In this document: piece after piece, positions 1 to 10,257 of the stretch | How the letters are laid out: every line of letters starts with the position of its first letter | How positions within the stretch are numbered: the stretch's first letter is position 1 | Origin: Elysia marginata | Taxonomy: Eukaryota; Mollusca; Gastropoda; Plakobranchidae | Reading direction: 5' to 3' | Assembly (NCBI GenBank): GCA_019649035.1 | Contig: BMAT01013001.1 | Coordinates: 39,256 to 68,876 of the forward strand | Length of the DNA: 29,621 nucleotides | Notes under the pieces: generated by a model | The model's database searches: none | The model's input: the letters and a program-made list of their open reading frames with translations, nothing else | What the model was told of the DNA's origin: nothing | Program-made: the position numbers and the translations under genes

Positions 1-4
1 AGAG

Positions 5-49
5 TTACCTACAGAAGTCTATTGGAGTATTCATTCCCGCGGCCGGGAT
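5..49 (+). repeat. Left terminal inverted repeat (45 bp)
   Basis: Perfect reverse complement of 1163-1207. The inner part is GC-rich (CCCGCGGCCGGG) and stands out from the AT-rich surroundings. Confidence 0.9.
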
Positions 50-1204
50 TGAAAACCTCATGATCATTGATGGCCCTCGTCGATCGATCCTTGTAATTTA
101 TGTGAATATCCATTCACTAGGTCTTTATAATTATGAAAATATCACAATAAAACACAGCCACCGTTGCGTTAGTTGAAACGGCCGTATCGCCGTTTTTTAT
201 CGTTGTCTGTATTAGCCAATCTAACAATTAATGTTGTCTTTAATTAGTTCACTTTTATTATTAAATAATTTTCATGTTTCCTTTTAAATAGTCTTCTAAT
301 TGAAAAGGGAAGTTTGTTTGAAGCTGAGGAACTGGTGTCCAATCGGCTAGAATTCGTCAAGCCAGAAGAAACTTTTGGCATAGGCTCAAAAGATTTCTAA
401 GTCTTTGGCTGCTCATTGTCCAATTGGGGTAGTTTTTACGCATTTTGATTATGTTTTTTCGAGATAGTGACCTATTTCTTGTTACTGATACCAAACCATC
501 AACCATCGCTAAGGTAAGCACAGCATGAGTGCTGTGATTGGGCAGATTGGCTTAACCATGTCTCACGACGATGAATAACCATAATTATTGCGATGCGAGA
601 ACAAAAGTCGGTTTTAAAATATTCTAGAATTTGTACCGGACAAAGAACTTGAGAGTCAGGAGGGGTAGGCATGTCTATAAATATAGCCTTGACATTCTCC
701 TCATTTTCCCTATATTCACATATTAACTTTAGCTAATTTCTAGCACCGGTTTCAACTTTACATTGATGTAATGCTATTTGGCTATTTAAAGACAAAAAAA
801 ATGTTAGAGAAGATTATGAATTATCAGAAACTTCGACAAAAAACGACAATAGCATTAGCAGCAACAAAAAACGACATCTGCGCAATTTGCGGTAGCAACC
901 GCTGCTGTTGAAACAAAAATTGAAACTTCTGTTTCAAAGATGTAAAATGTAAAATAAAAATCAAGAAAAACAAAAACGGTCAACAGAACATAAAACTAAC
1001 CCGTGCATGGTCTGCTTACCAAGTCGAGGGGTAGAATGCGTATATACTTATTGAGTCAAAGAATCTAGTCTTAGCATCAGTGGAACTGGCTCGATTCTAG
1101 TTTTGTTCTTGATCCAGTGCACTGAAAAACGGTCGCATATTAATTCCTTTTATACGAACAGCATCCCGGCCGCGGGAATGAATACTCCAATAGACTTCTG
1201 TAGG
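8..1204. mobile_element. Non-autonomous DNA transposon with long terminal inverted repeats
   Basis: The two ends are a perfect 45-bp inverted repeat: 5-49 and 1163-1207 are exact reverse complements, beginning TTACCTACAG and running inward to GCCGGGAT. A third copy of the end at 1575-1614 matches only from CCTACAG inward. That suggests the true terminus is CCTACAG, which leaves TA at both flanks (6-7 and 1205-1206), as expected for a TA-targeting (Tc1/mariner-like) element. The outer AGAG is also mirrored at 1210-1213, offset by 2 bases, so the boundary is uncertain. The roughly 1.1-kb interior has no ORF of useful length, so any movement would depend on a transposase supplied elsewhere. The superfamily is inferred, because no transposase is present. 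The left flank is cut by the window edge. Confidence 0.75.
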
Positions 1205-1207
1205 TAA
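1163..1207 (-). repeat. Right terminal inverted repeat (45 bp)
   Basis: Perfect reverse complement of 5-49, with no mismatch over 45 bases. Confidence 0.9.
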
Positions 1208-1574
1208 CGCTCTAAACCCTGAAGTTAAATACTAAAGAGCGCCCAGGACTGAGTTTTTTTAAGCCTTGACCCCATCGCGATGCTTGATACCCCATCAAAT
1301 GTTCAAACAAGACAAAGAATGGAAGATTCAGAAAACATTCAATGAAGCAGACTGGCAGTACTGTTGGCTTTCTTGGCCTCTGTCGCTTTCTGTGATGAGA
1401 GCGTGTGATACTACGATTTGCTGTTGAAATCTTAAAATTTAATGAATCCTATAGATCTTTAGACAAAGCTTTCTTTTGTAATCATTATTGATAAATTGAC
1501 CTACCAAATACTTGCTTCTCCTTTTTGATTTGATCTAGATATAGCGAGACTAAATCTAGGGAGACTTGACGTCT

Positions 1575-1614
1575 CCTACAGAAGTCTATTGGAGTTTTCA
1601 TTCCCGCATGCCGG
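1575..1614 (+). repeat. Solo or truncated copy of the same transposon end
   Basis: Matches the left inverted repeat from CCTACAG through GCCGG with one substitution (GGAGTT for GGAGTA) and a small change inside the GC-rich core (CGCATGCC for CGCGGCC). Sequence after it does not resemble the interior of the 8-1204 element, and no partner inverted copy is seen to its right. It is therefore a truncated relative or an independently inserted end. Confidence 0.7.
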
Positions 1615-2460
1615 TCCTTCCCGTCCACTTTGTTCTCTCTATCATAATCAAAGAACTTTCAGTTTAACGGGATAAATCGCCGCACTCCGTCCATAACATT
1701 AACAATAAGTTGTAAACAAATTTTAACCCTGGAAATTTTCCAGATGTCCATTCATCTTTTGTCTCTCCCTCTCGTCCTATTTATTAATTGAATGTTCTGT
1801 TCGTGGTAGCCTTCATGAAGTAAACGTAAAGTCCTTTACGCTAGATCTAGGTCAAAATGCCTATTAGATTAATCTCTTCTAGTTCTTTTTGTTACAAATA
1901 TTTAGTTTCTTTTCCACGAGCCTTCTCTTTTGCTCGCCATTCATTTAATTCAAATTACAAAAAAAAGAGTCTGTATATTAAAACAAATCAAAAATAAGAA
2001 AAAAAGAAATCCTGTCTTATTTGGTTAACATGATATTAAAGCCTAGCTTATATTTCACAATGCATGGGATAAAAATATTTACAGCGCTCGCCTTTTTTTG
2101 TTTGCTTTTTCGATTTTGTCATTTCGAATAATTCATGCATCTTCTTTGTTTACGATATCTTTACTCTAAAAAGGTTTTTCGTGATAAACGAGTATTGTAA
2201 CGCATGTAGTATACATTGTAGTTACCAGAACGGCTCATCGCGTTTTTCTTGTTATTTTGCCATGCCGATGTATAGCTCCACCTTGAGAGTTCAACAAATT
2301 ACTTTAGTTTTTTCGAGCCTGTGGGGAAAAACGTTTTAAAAATGATTTTAGGATAAAAAAATATTCACATACTTTTAGGCGCTTATTGTAACTCAGAAAA
2401 TGAACTCTGCAAGAGGAGAAACGTCTCCGCCCCTGTTTTAAATCATATTGTTGTATGTTT
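1615..2460. other. Non-coding AT-rich stretch
   Basis: No ORF, splice-bounded block or repeat was recognised here beyond short A and T runs. Confidence 0.5.
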
Positions 2461-2553
2461 ATGGCTGTTTATACGATAAAGCTAGATCTACGGAATGCCT
2501 TCTATTATGGCTGTTTATACGATAAAGCTAGATATACGAAATGCCGTCTACTA
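2461..2553. repeat. Tandem duplication, period 46 bp, two copies
   Basis: The unit beginning ATGGCTGTTTATACGATAAA at 2461 recurs at 2507 with a few substitutions (for example AGATCTACGGA versus AGATATACGAA). Confidence 0.85.
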
Positions 2554-2586
2554 TGTAAAGCACAGTTTAGGATAATTTTTGCTACA

Positions 2587-2587
<1 letters not shown>

Positions 2588-2650
<63 letters not shown>

Positions 2651-2676
2651 CATAATAATAATGATGATAATAATAA
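2588..2676. repeat. AAT trinucleotide microsatellite
   Basis: About twenty uninterrupted AAT units, followed by imperfect units with CAT and GAT interruptions. Confidence 0.95.
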
Positions 2677-2680
2677 TATC

Positions 2681-2735
2681 TAAATTTATATAGCGCTTTT
2701 TATAATAATTTAAAGTCTCAAAGTGCTTGACAAAA
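2681..2735 (+). repeat. Dispersed-repeat motif adjoining the AAT array
   Basis: TTATATAGCGCTTTTTATAA followed by AAAGTCTCAAAGTGCTTGAC. Pairs of 'ATATAGCGCTTT' and 'TCTCAAAGCGCTTTACA' blocks next to ATA/AAT microsatellites are, to my knowledge, a common dispersed repeat in invertebrate genomes. The second half here is slightly degraded (GTGCTTGAC). The family name is not established here. Confidence 0.45.
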
Positions 2736-3055
2736 TAAAAGCTACACATTTTCTTTCATTCAAGTTTTCAAAAACTTGGATAACCTAGACAATTGGAAAT
2801 TGACCAAAATAAAAACAATTTAAAAAACAACGATAGGTATATCAAATACAAGAAAACATGGACAAGAAAAATTGTAAATTTAGGGTTGCTAGTAAATTTC
2901 TAGTTAATATCTTTAAGCAAAACTTTTGTAGTCATTTCAATCAGATAAAATTAGTGAATTTCTCTATTAGAGGATTTAGATGCATACTGCTTAGAAAAAG
3001 AGCATTGGACTTTTGAGTTTCTCAGCATTGGAGGGTATAGGAGGCCGTGCAAGTC

Positions 3056-3166
3056 ATCCCACCACCCTCTTTTATTCACTTTACAATATCGCTGTTTTTT
3101 CCGGCTACCGATCCCACCACCCTCTTTTATTCACTTTACAATATCGCTGGTTTTTTTCGGCTACCG
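3056..3166. repeat. Tandem duplication, period 55 bp, two copies
   Basis: ATCCCACCACCCTCTTTTAT starts at 3056 and again at 3111. Both copies run through TTTACAATATCGCTG, a T-run and CGGCTACCG, and they differ by only a few bases in the T-run. Confidence 0.9.
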
Positions 3167-5850
3167 AGCCAAAGTTCTCTGATTTGTGAATAAAACACTC
3201 CTAACCACGTCATTAACTTTGTAGCGGCATTTCGTCTAACTTTTCTGAACTAACCTTCTTGATATCTGAAAGATAAATTAATTCTTTCGCTGCGCAAGAT
3301 GTTTTTTGATGTGATCTTCTAACCTACGCGATTTCTAAACAGAATAATTAGGGGAAAACCAGGTAGCACTTCTCTTTTTACCTGATCCGTCATTTAATCT
3401 GGCTAAACTTGAAGCAGCCTCGTGCAAACAAACTTGCCTAATTAACACTGTTCCATGAAAAGGAGCGTCATAAACATATTGCCCGTTAAAACTAACTTAT
3501 CCCCTTCATCCTTTGGTATCACTCCCTTTCGTTCTCCGCACGATGTTCGCCGTCCCTCGCTCACGACCACGTACACAAAGACACGCGCTTCCTGTCATAG
3601 TTTATGCGTTTAAATAACTCAAGCTAGTAAGTTCTACCTGAGTGATGTTTTTGTTGAGGTTCTTCATAATCATCAGAGAAAAGCTCATGCAAGCATCACC
3701 TGGAGTTTTGTTTCATCGCTGGTTCGTGGGCCCGGGCATCTATTTCCTGGCCCAGTTCTGGTTCTTTGTTCGCCATCTACTAAACCTGGGCATGATCCGC
3801 ATAAATTATTCGATTATTCGGATTGACTTAGAAGAGTCGCTTTTCCGAATAAACCTTTTACTAACCGATTTAATGAATCGTTTAAGGATCCTTACGAGAA
3901 GAATTATTTGAAGAGAGTAATTTCCTTGAAGTAATCTATGTTTAGATCGCAATGTGGAAAAATTTGCGAAGCGTAAAAACAACTAAATTTCACAGTTTGA
4001 GAACCATGAACCCACTCCCAGCGGTTTTTTCCTCCTATTTTTTTTCCTTTCGGTTCGGAAAAACACGCTAGGTTCTGAATCATAACACTAACTTGCATAA
4101 AGAGATTCAATTACTCGTTTGTTCGGATTTTTAAAAGTGGGTACACCCAGTTATCCGAGTAATTGAAAACCGATTAAGTCCCCGCCACTTTCTTCTACCG
4201 TATCAAGGTTGAGAGGAGACTTTTTTTTATTACATTTAAAGGAGCGCAATCTGTGATTAATCAGATCACGCAAGAAGTCGTAATTCAAATGGCGTAACAA
4301 TAATATAAATCGGCAACGAGCGCGGAGAATCTTCGAAATTTTGTGATTAACAAAAAACGTTTGAGAGTTTTATAGAATTGAACACCCTGGTTTACCGCGC
4401 CTCTTCTCTGATTGTGGTAGATTGTTCGGCGTGTTTTTTAAGTTACTCCAACCACAGCTGGTGCAATATTTTTGTCTTGGACTGTATTTTTAACAAACCA
4501 CACGTATGCAAAATAGATTTGGTTAGTAGATACCCAAAAAGTCATCCACTGTGTTAATATTGTTGTTCCAGAAAGCATCTATAATCTAGATAGAACCTAA
4601 GTCCTTCTTGAACTATCTCAACGATCAGTTTCAAAAGTGGTAAATCTACGTATTGGAAACTCCTCAGTGGGTTGGATGCATTATAGCAGATTGCAGCTTG
4701 GCGACTTTCTGAACCCGGTTTTAAAGATTTAACTTCAATATTTATCCGACACGAATTTAAACTATATGGGATTGAGAAGTTAGGCGTCGCCTAAGCTTCC
4801 ATTAGATGCCTAAAAGGCGTGCATAACAAGGTTAACATTTTGTTGGTTTTAAAATATCCCGACAAAAAGATTCATCAGCATAATTAGACGGATCATTATA
4901 CAAGAAAATTCTCTCCACTCTGCAACTCTGTAACCTTCAAGATATAAAACACACACAACCGACACTCAAATAATCCATCATTATAGTTTCCTGTGAGGTG
5001 CACTGTCCTCGGAAACTCAAGAACTCGAATTTAGTGCAACAGTTTGTTTCATCTGTACCAGGAGAACGTCTAAGCTCTTTGATCACAATCACTTGTCATA
5101 ATGTATCAAAACTAGGCTACCACAGGTGAAGAAAAACAACGGGGATCTCATCACAGTAAATCTTCTCACGTGTAGTTAGGAATAGATTTACGGATACTTT
5201 CTTGCTTCAGTTTTAGATCTCGTGCCTTATTAAAGATTATTAAATGTATAAAGACAAAAAGGTCAGGAAGTGAATTATAAAGTCTGCTCTCATGTACAGT
5301 TCGTTATCTAAATCAAAATCTTTGAATAGAAAAAAAAATATTGGCAGTCAAGGATATTATCTTGAATAAATGAAAATTTGATGACGATAGAAGATTCAGA
5401 CACATAGAGACAAAAAATAACCTTTTCCAATTAATTAGACCACCTTAACTTCTGAAAAAGTGAAAATATGAACCTATTACCCACAGGTTTTCAATTTAAC
5501 CTTGCGAAGATGACTTGTATTTTTAGTAGAGCTTTTCCATTAAGCGAGTAAAATAGAAGGGTTTTTATGATAAACTGTCTTAAAAGTCATTTTAAAAAAT
5601 GGGCAAAACTATGGATGTTTTTCATTTGTTTGTATATTTTATCTCAGAAAATTGGTGATTATAAAAATGTGAAAAAAAATGATACTTTTTTTTAGTAAAA
5701 ATTAAATGAAAATTGATTGTATTTACATTATATCCCAATTTTTTTAAAAAAATGAATATAATGCAATTGTTATAGAACCGTTCTTTATCTGGCATTTTCT
5801 CAACAGGAAACCTATTCAGTGGTATGACACAAAGACTTAAATGCTCAAAT
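3167..5850. other. Non-coding stretch with inverted-repeat pieces
   Basis: No supported gene. Two perfect inverted repeats lie inside: TTATTCGGA (3814-3822) with TCCGAATAA (3844-3852), and TTCAATTACTCG (4106-4117) with CGAGTAATTGAA (4156-4167). They may be remains of a small MITE. The open frames here lack splice or start context. Confidence 0.45.
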
Positions 5851-5858
5851 CCTTAACA

Positions 5859-5974
5859 TGGCTTATGTGTTAGGTATGTAAGCTGCATTATAACAGGTCG
5901 ACGGTTCGTTTCCGCATGTACTTTGTTATTACGTGTGTGGTTCTTTCTCTCTCTCTCCCTCTCCCCTCTCCCTG
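5859..5974 (+). mobile_element. Degraded tRNA-derived SINE head with CT tract
   Basis: TGGCTTATGTGTTAGG at 5859 resembles a pol III A box. GGTTCGTTTCC at 5903-5913 differs from the B-box consensus GGTTCGANTCC by one base. Spacing between them is tRNA-like. A CT microsatellite follows at about 5942-5974. No target duplication or 3' tail was found, so this is a fragment call. Confidence 0.4.
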
Positions 5975-6341
5975 CAACGAGCCTAATGTTGGGCGCCAAA
6001 CAAAGCCAGACTTCAAGAAGTATTTTAGGGCGCTAGATTTCTGAGGAGTAAGACTTTAAAAGATATCTCAGCTTATTTATTGACTAGCATAAAAAACAAT
6101 TTATACAAACCCTCTTCTGAATAGGTAAGGAAGAAAAAAGCACTATGTAGAAGCTAATTATATGCGGAGAAAACTGTTTCATGTCTACTGTTTCTATGAC
6201 TATAAAAGCTTTTAAAAAACCCACAGTTTTTATGAATAGGGTGCTGTAAGTCAGCTCCTTGTCTGAGGAATTTTCATACAACACAAGACAAATTGATTTG
6301 TGATCGTAGACTATTCGGTTTAAGATTTCAGCATCTCGAGA

Positions 6342-6378
6342 TGTGTGTGATTGTGTGTGTGTGTGTGTGTGTGTGTGA
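6342..6378. repeat. TG dinucleotide microsatellite
   Basis: Near-uninterrupted TG repeat with one GA interruption. It produces the meaningless THTHTHT run in a minus-strand frame. Confidence 0.9.
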
Positions 6379-6379
6379 T

Positions 6380-6700
6380 AAAAGGGTTGGCCTGAGGTAG
6401 CCGAGGGTTTGCCTCTGCCCAGCCTTGCTCAACATAAGTACCAGTTCACACTCTCTTTCATTGAGCCACACAGATTTGAAATATAAGGCTGACCAGGAGA
6501 AATCTTCCTGGTTTAAGTGTGTTATCTCTCCTAAGCCTTTAGAGACTTGCAAGAAGGCATGTTCAAACCTCATCGTTGGCAGTCGTAGAACTGTGAACCT
6601 ATTCACTGCCAGTCCAGTGACGAGCATTCAGTGCCGACCTAACAGCTTATCACATCATAAACAATCATTTAAAGTACAAAATAATAATGAACTCACTTAG
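6380..6700. other. Higher-GC block, both strands open, unrecognised
   Basis: This 300-bp block is richer in GC than its flanks and is open in a plus frame (roughly 6425-6700) and a minus frame (6627-6328). The minus frame reads into the TG microsatellite. Neither translation is recognised and neither has a start codon in good context. It could be a dispersed repeat next to the microsatellite or an old exon. Plus-strand CAGGTAAGCA at 6771-6780 is a textbook donor, but I could not pair it with an acceptor and an open frame. Confidence 0.3.
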
Positions 6701-6933
6701 GGTAAACTACCTCCCCCCTTCCCCCCCTCAATATTAATCACCTGGACTCACATCGGCTTCAGTTGTAAACCAGGTAAGCAAGATAAGGTGATGATGGCAG
6801 CTTGCCGGGCCGGGCCTCAGGTTTCATTCACAGAACACACCGCAGCCTCTATTTACTTTACAGGCTATAATAAAACTCCTACCTTCCATTTTATTTATTT
6901 GTTAGTTTGGTGTACACGACACTTTCTCTATGT

Positions 6934-6995
6934 CTCCCCCCCCTTTTCTCTCTCAATCTCTCTCTGTCTCTATGTTTCTCTGTCCCCACCTCTCA
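6934..6995. repeat. Pyrimidine (CT/CCCC) tract
   Basis: Low-complexity TCTCTGTCTC and CCCCCCC sequence. The hydrophobic and Ser-rich frame across it (6788-7075) is a composition artefact. Confidence 0.7.
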
Positions 6996-7079
6996 TAGCT
7001 AGTACGCTCCTTCATCTAAACAAACGAAGACATAAACCATCTGCTCATTTAGGGAAGCCAATAAGTTTTCTATAAACGC

Positions 7080-7984
7080 TACATCTATGAGGATATACAA
7101 ACGTTAACACTAGCATTCCTTAACATCCGATGGGTTGAAATGTTTGAAACTATTAACACACACTGGATACCCACTGCATAGCATAATTATGAAATGCGAG
7201 ATGGGTAGGGAGAAGCAAATGTTTATATAGCACGAAATATGTTGGAATGTAAAATAAAAATGTATGTTTTTGCACTCTCACCCATGTTTTCCCCTATCTC
7301 TGAAATGAATATACGATATATAAAAATAAGTTTAAAATATATATAAAAACAATAGTTTTGATACCATGCAAGCTGCATTTTTATTATTATCCCTTCGATT
7401 AAAATATAGTTGTGTGTCTCAATTTAAAAGTACCTGTATCTGTGTACCATATTTACCTGCAAACCATTGAAGATAATGTTAAATGTAAGGGTTAGTAAGT
7501 GCAAATGGACATTTTCAAAATTATAAGTAAAATTTGTTCTCAAGTGTCTCCCTGCAATGGCGTGCATGCTCGTTCATGCTTATCTATTCTGGCAATATGC
7601 TTTTCTCTATCTGCGAAAGTCAGTTTGCCTTCCGTCAGCCCCACCTATTTTGCAGTACCTTTATCCTGCATTCAAGGTGGCAAAGGGTTGAATCGCAAGA
7701 TAAAAAAATATTTCTATTTCTTTCGATACTCAATCAGGAAAAAAATGTTCTATCCTCTTCTTCAATATCGTACTGAAACTTAATCTAGTTGCCAAGGACA
7801 AGATTTAAAAAGAACTTCTCTTTACAAAAAAATTTAATTAAAACGCTCCATCTTTTTCGATAGATTAGAAAAAGTAAATTAGTCCTTGGGAAAACATGAC
7901 AAAACCAACCATCCCATATTTGGTATAACCCAAATCAACTAGCATTTTACATCATTCGATTTGATGCTTCTTTATTTATTTCAG
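7080..7984. other. Non-coding stretch before a candidate exon
   Basis: No supported gene. Two overlapping plus frames around 7499-7783 are open but AT-rich and unrecognised. The last 25 bases form a T-rich tract ending TTTATTTATTTCAG, a good splice acceptor. Confidence 0.4.
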
Positions 7985-8051
7985 TGCGGTCGGAGGAGGT
8001 ATAAACAGCAGCATACAGCTGGCTCTGAAAGCAACAGATTCGAAGGCCAGG
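7985..8051 (+). CDS. Candidate internal exon, gene unknown
   Basis: A 67-bp block follows TTTATTTATTTCAG and ends AGG|GTAAAA, so both splice sites look usable. It is more GC-rich than its flanks. Two frames are open: one starts CGRRRYKQQHTAG (phase 0 in, phase 1 out) and the other AVGGGINSSIQLALKA (phase 2 in, phase 0 out). The second would match the phase-0 entry of the candidate exon at 15001. The block is too short to assign a domain, and no homology is recognised. If real, the antisense LTR element at 9318-14229 sits in the downstream intron. A chance pairing of splice-like signals remains quite possible. Confidence 0.3.
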
Positions 8052-9312
8052 GTAAAAAGCTGTACTTTGTTTACACCAAACTCAAAGACTGTTGCTGCTC
8101 GCATTAAACAATTACATTCCGTCTGTCGTCACTAAAATATTGCTGTAAAAAATTGACTCGCGTCCTTCAGGCGAATACATCCTCTCTGTGTTTATTTCAG
8201 AATTTCAGAATGGTATTAATCATTCTAGAGAAGACTTTCCCCCCCTAGATTCATTTTTAAGATGAAGTTTTTCTTCATTCAGCAGTTATTTCACAAAGGC
8301 TAGTGCTTATAATGAAAGGAAGACAAATCCTGCGGTAAGGAGTGGGCATGTTTCACCTTTGTAAAATTTTCTTTGTAAAAAGCTCAATGCCTTCTTTTAT
8401 AAAGAACCAAAATGTTTTTATTTATGTGTGAAGAGAAATTTCCAGGTATTACTTATACTTGGTTCCCTTATAATTTGAAAAGCTCAAAACAGAAAAAAGG
8501 TAGGGACAGTGCTGTTTTTTTTAAAAACCAAATCATCTCTGTCGTGCGCTCAAAGTTTTTATTGGACATTCAATTTTATAGGTTTTTTTCAATTTGACTA
8601 CAGAACTAAAATATAGTCAAGCCGTCAAAACATCCGCATTTTTTTTATTTTCTTCTATTTAACGATTTCCTAAAGCTGCAAAATTACAATGCTATAGTAT
8701 GAGGTGTTAAAACTTTCCTGACGTTATTTACTGTGTTGACTGCTCAACAGAGTTTTTATCTGGTGCATTTATTTACCCAAACATGCTCGTCTTTAGGGCA
8801 TTACAAAAATCCTAGCATGAAATCGACAAATGTTTTTTTTTTAAACTTTGCCCTTAAGTCTTTGAGGTCTGAAATGCAAGTTTTATTGATAACAATGCAA
8901 GTAAAAGACAATGCTAAAGGCCGTCCTTACTTCTCTAAATACTCTTTGAAAAATTCCTCTAGCATTTTTTGAAAAAAAAAACATTGTTCGCAGGATTCAA
9001 GACAATTGGCAGACCTACTATTTCTCAAGTACCTTGCTCTAGAGACTCTACGGTTTGTAACACAACTTAAACCTGACTTCAGATAAACCTTTCGATTAGC
9101 TTGAACTAAACCTGATATTTCCGTTCAGGAAGAGTATTTTCACAGTTACCTGTACTTAAACTTATTTCGTGTTCACTTTTGATTGTACCATTACCTTTAA
9201 TTGATGACCAAACAAACATAAAAACCATCAAGAATTTCTCTCGAAGAGATACATGTATAAATAAGGACATGGATACATAAAGATCAAATAAACTTAGAGG
9301 AGATGGAAGAGG
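8052..9312. other. Non-coding stretch left of the retrotransposon
   Basis: AT-rich with long T-runs. Two plus frames (8412-8597 and 8733-8972) are unsupported by start, splice or composition signals. No repeat was recognised. Confidence 0.45.
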
Positions 9313-9317
9313 GTAGA
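9313..9317. repeat. Target-site duplication GTAGA (left)
   Basis: Identical to 14230-14234 on the other side of the retroelement. A 5-bp duplication is typical of Ty3/gypsy integrases. Confidence 0.9.
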
Positions 9318-9493
9318 TGTAATGTCTAAAGTAAGTCTTAAAGTATATCTAAGACAACAATTAGATTTAAGAAGAATGAAATAAGACAGACATTTATAAC
9401 GGTCAGGCTAGGAAGTATTTATTTCCGGTTACCGTCTTATTGGTAGCGTTACAATTTTGATTAGAGGTTATTGACTTTAATATGGACATTACA
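9318..9493 (-). repeat. 3' LTR (left in the window)
   Basis: 176 bp, starting TGTAATGTC and ending GACATTACA, so the termini are a 9-bp perfect inverted repeat. It pairs with 14055-14229. Confidence 0.95.
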
Positions 9494-9502
9494 TCCCTCT
9501 CC
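9494..9502 (-). promoter_or_regulatory. Polypurine tract
   Basis: On the minus strand GGAGAGGGA lies directly against the 3' LTR, where plus-strand DNA synthesis is primed in LTR elements. Confidence 0.75.
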
Positions 9503-9744
9503 AACTTAGATAGAAAATGAAAATGAAAAGGGAGAGAGACTTTTTTCTTTTAATTTAAATTTAAAATCTTGGCCTTGGACTTCTCGGGAACGTCAGCCTT
9601 GGTTGCTGCAGAAAAGTCCACAAGATGTTTTTGGAAAACAAATTAAAATTAATAACAGATGCTAGCAGTAGAGACAGCAACAATAAGTTGGAACTCTAGC
9701 TAGATGCTCCTAGTGAGCTTACGCTTAGTGAATGTCAGAATTTA
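9503..9744 (-). other. Element 3' untranslated region
   Basis: About 240 bp between the last Pol stop codon and the polypurine tract. No additional ORF or envelope-like sequence is seen. Confidence 0.6.
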
Positions 9745-10257
9745 CTATTTACAGTGTATGTGTGCATGTGTTGCGAACCGTTGCAATTGCCCTTTAAAAA
9801 CATGCCTATGGTGTATACCTGGTGGGCGGGATAACCAACGGCCGCTTCTTGTTACTGTGTGTGGATGTGTCTGAGGTTGCGATGGCGATGGCAAACGAGA
9901 GGGCAAGGCCTCGTCGGCAATTACACCTGGTGGGTGGGGCAGCTCGCCCTGCATTCTTGTTGAATCTGTTGAGGTGTTGCCTTCTTGACCTCCATCTGGA
10001 CAGTCGTATGGATTGAGCCAGGTTTCATTATCAGGGTTCAAGTGTTGAAACGGAGAATCATCTGAGATCAAGTGTTGAGATGGTGAATCTTGGGATCGAA
10101 TAATTTTGAAGAACGAACTGTTCCTCGTGATGGTATGACCTGCGTTTGATGCTGTGATCATACTCCCTTTGACGTCAGTGACAATATAGGGATTTGGGTT
10201 GTAGGGTGGTGTAAGCTTGTTCAGTTTTGGCTGACGTACAGGTACTTTGTCCCCCAT
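9745..10257 (-). pseudogene. pol: Pol C-terminal part: integrase C-terminal domain and tail, beyond an in-frame stop
   Basis: This 170-codon frame continues the integrase frame immediately after TAG (10258-10260), and its first codon happens to be ATG. Its start, GDKVPVRQPK, followed by NPNPYIVTDVKGS, is the integrase C-terminal DNA-binding module that normally follows the catalytic core without interruption. The rest is Pro- and His-rich and contains TRSGR, a basic tail motif common in this retroelement group. As it stands it would need read-through of the TAG or internal initiation. A single-base nonsense change is the simplest explanation. Calling it part of Pol is secure; whether it is expressed is not known. 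Confidence 0.8.

Noticed and set aside
6328-6627. Minus ORF of 99 codons
   Set aside because: It reads into a TG microsatellite (THTHTH) and overlaps an equally open plus frame.
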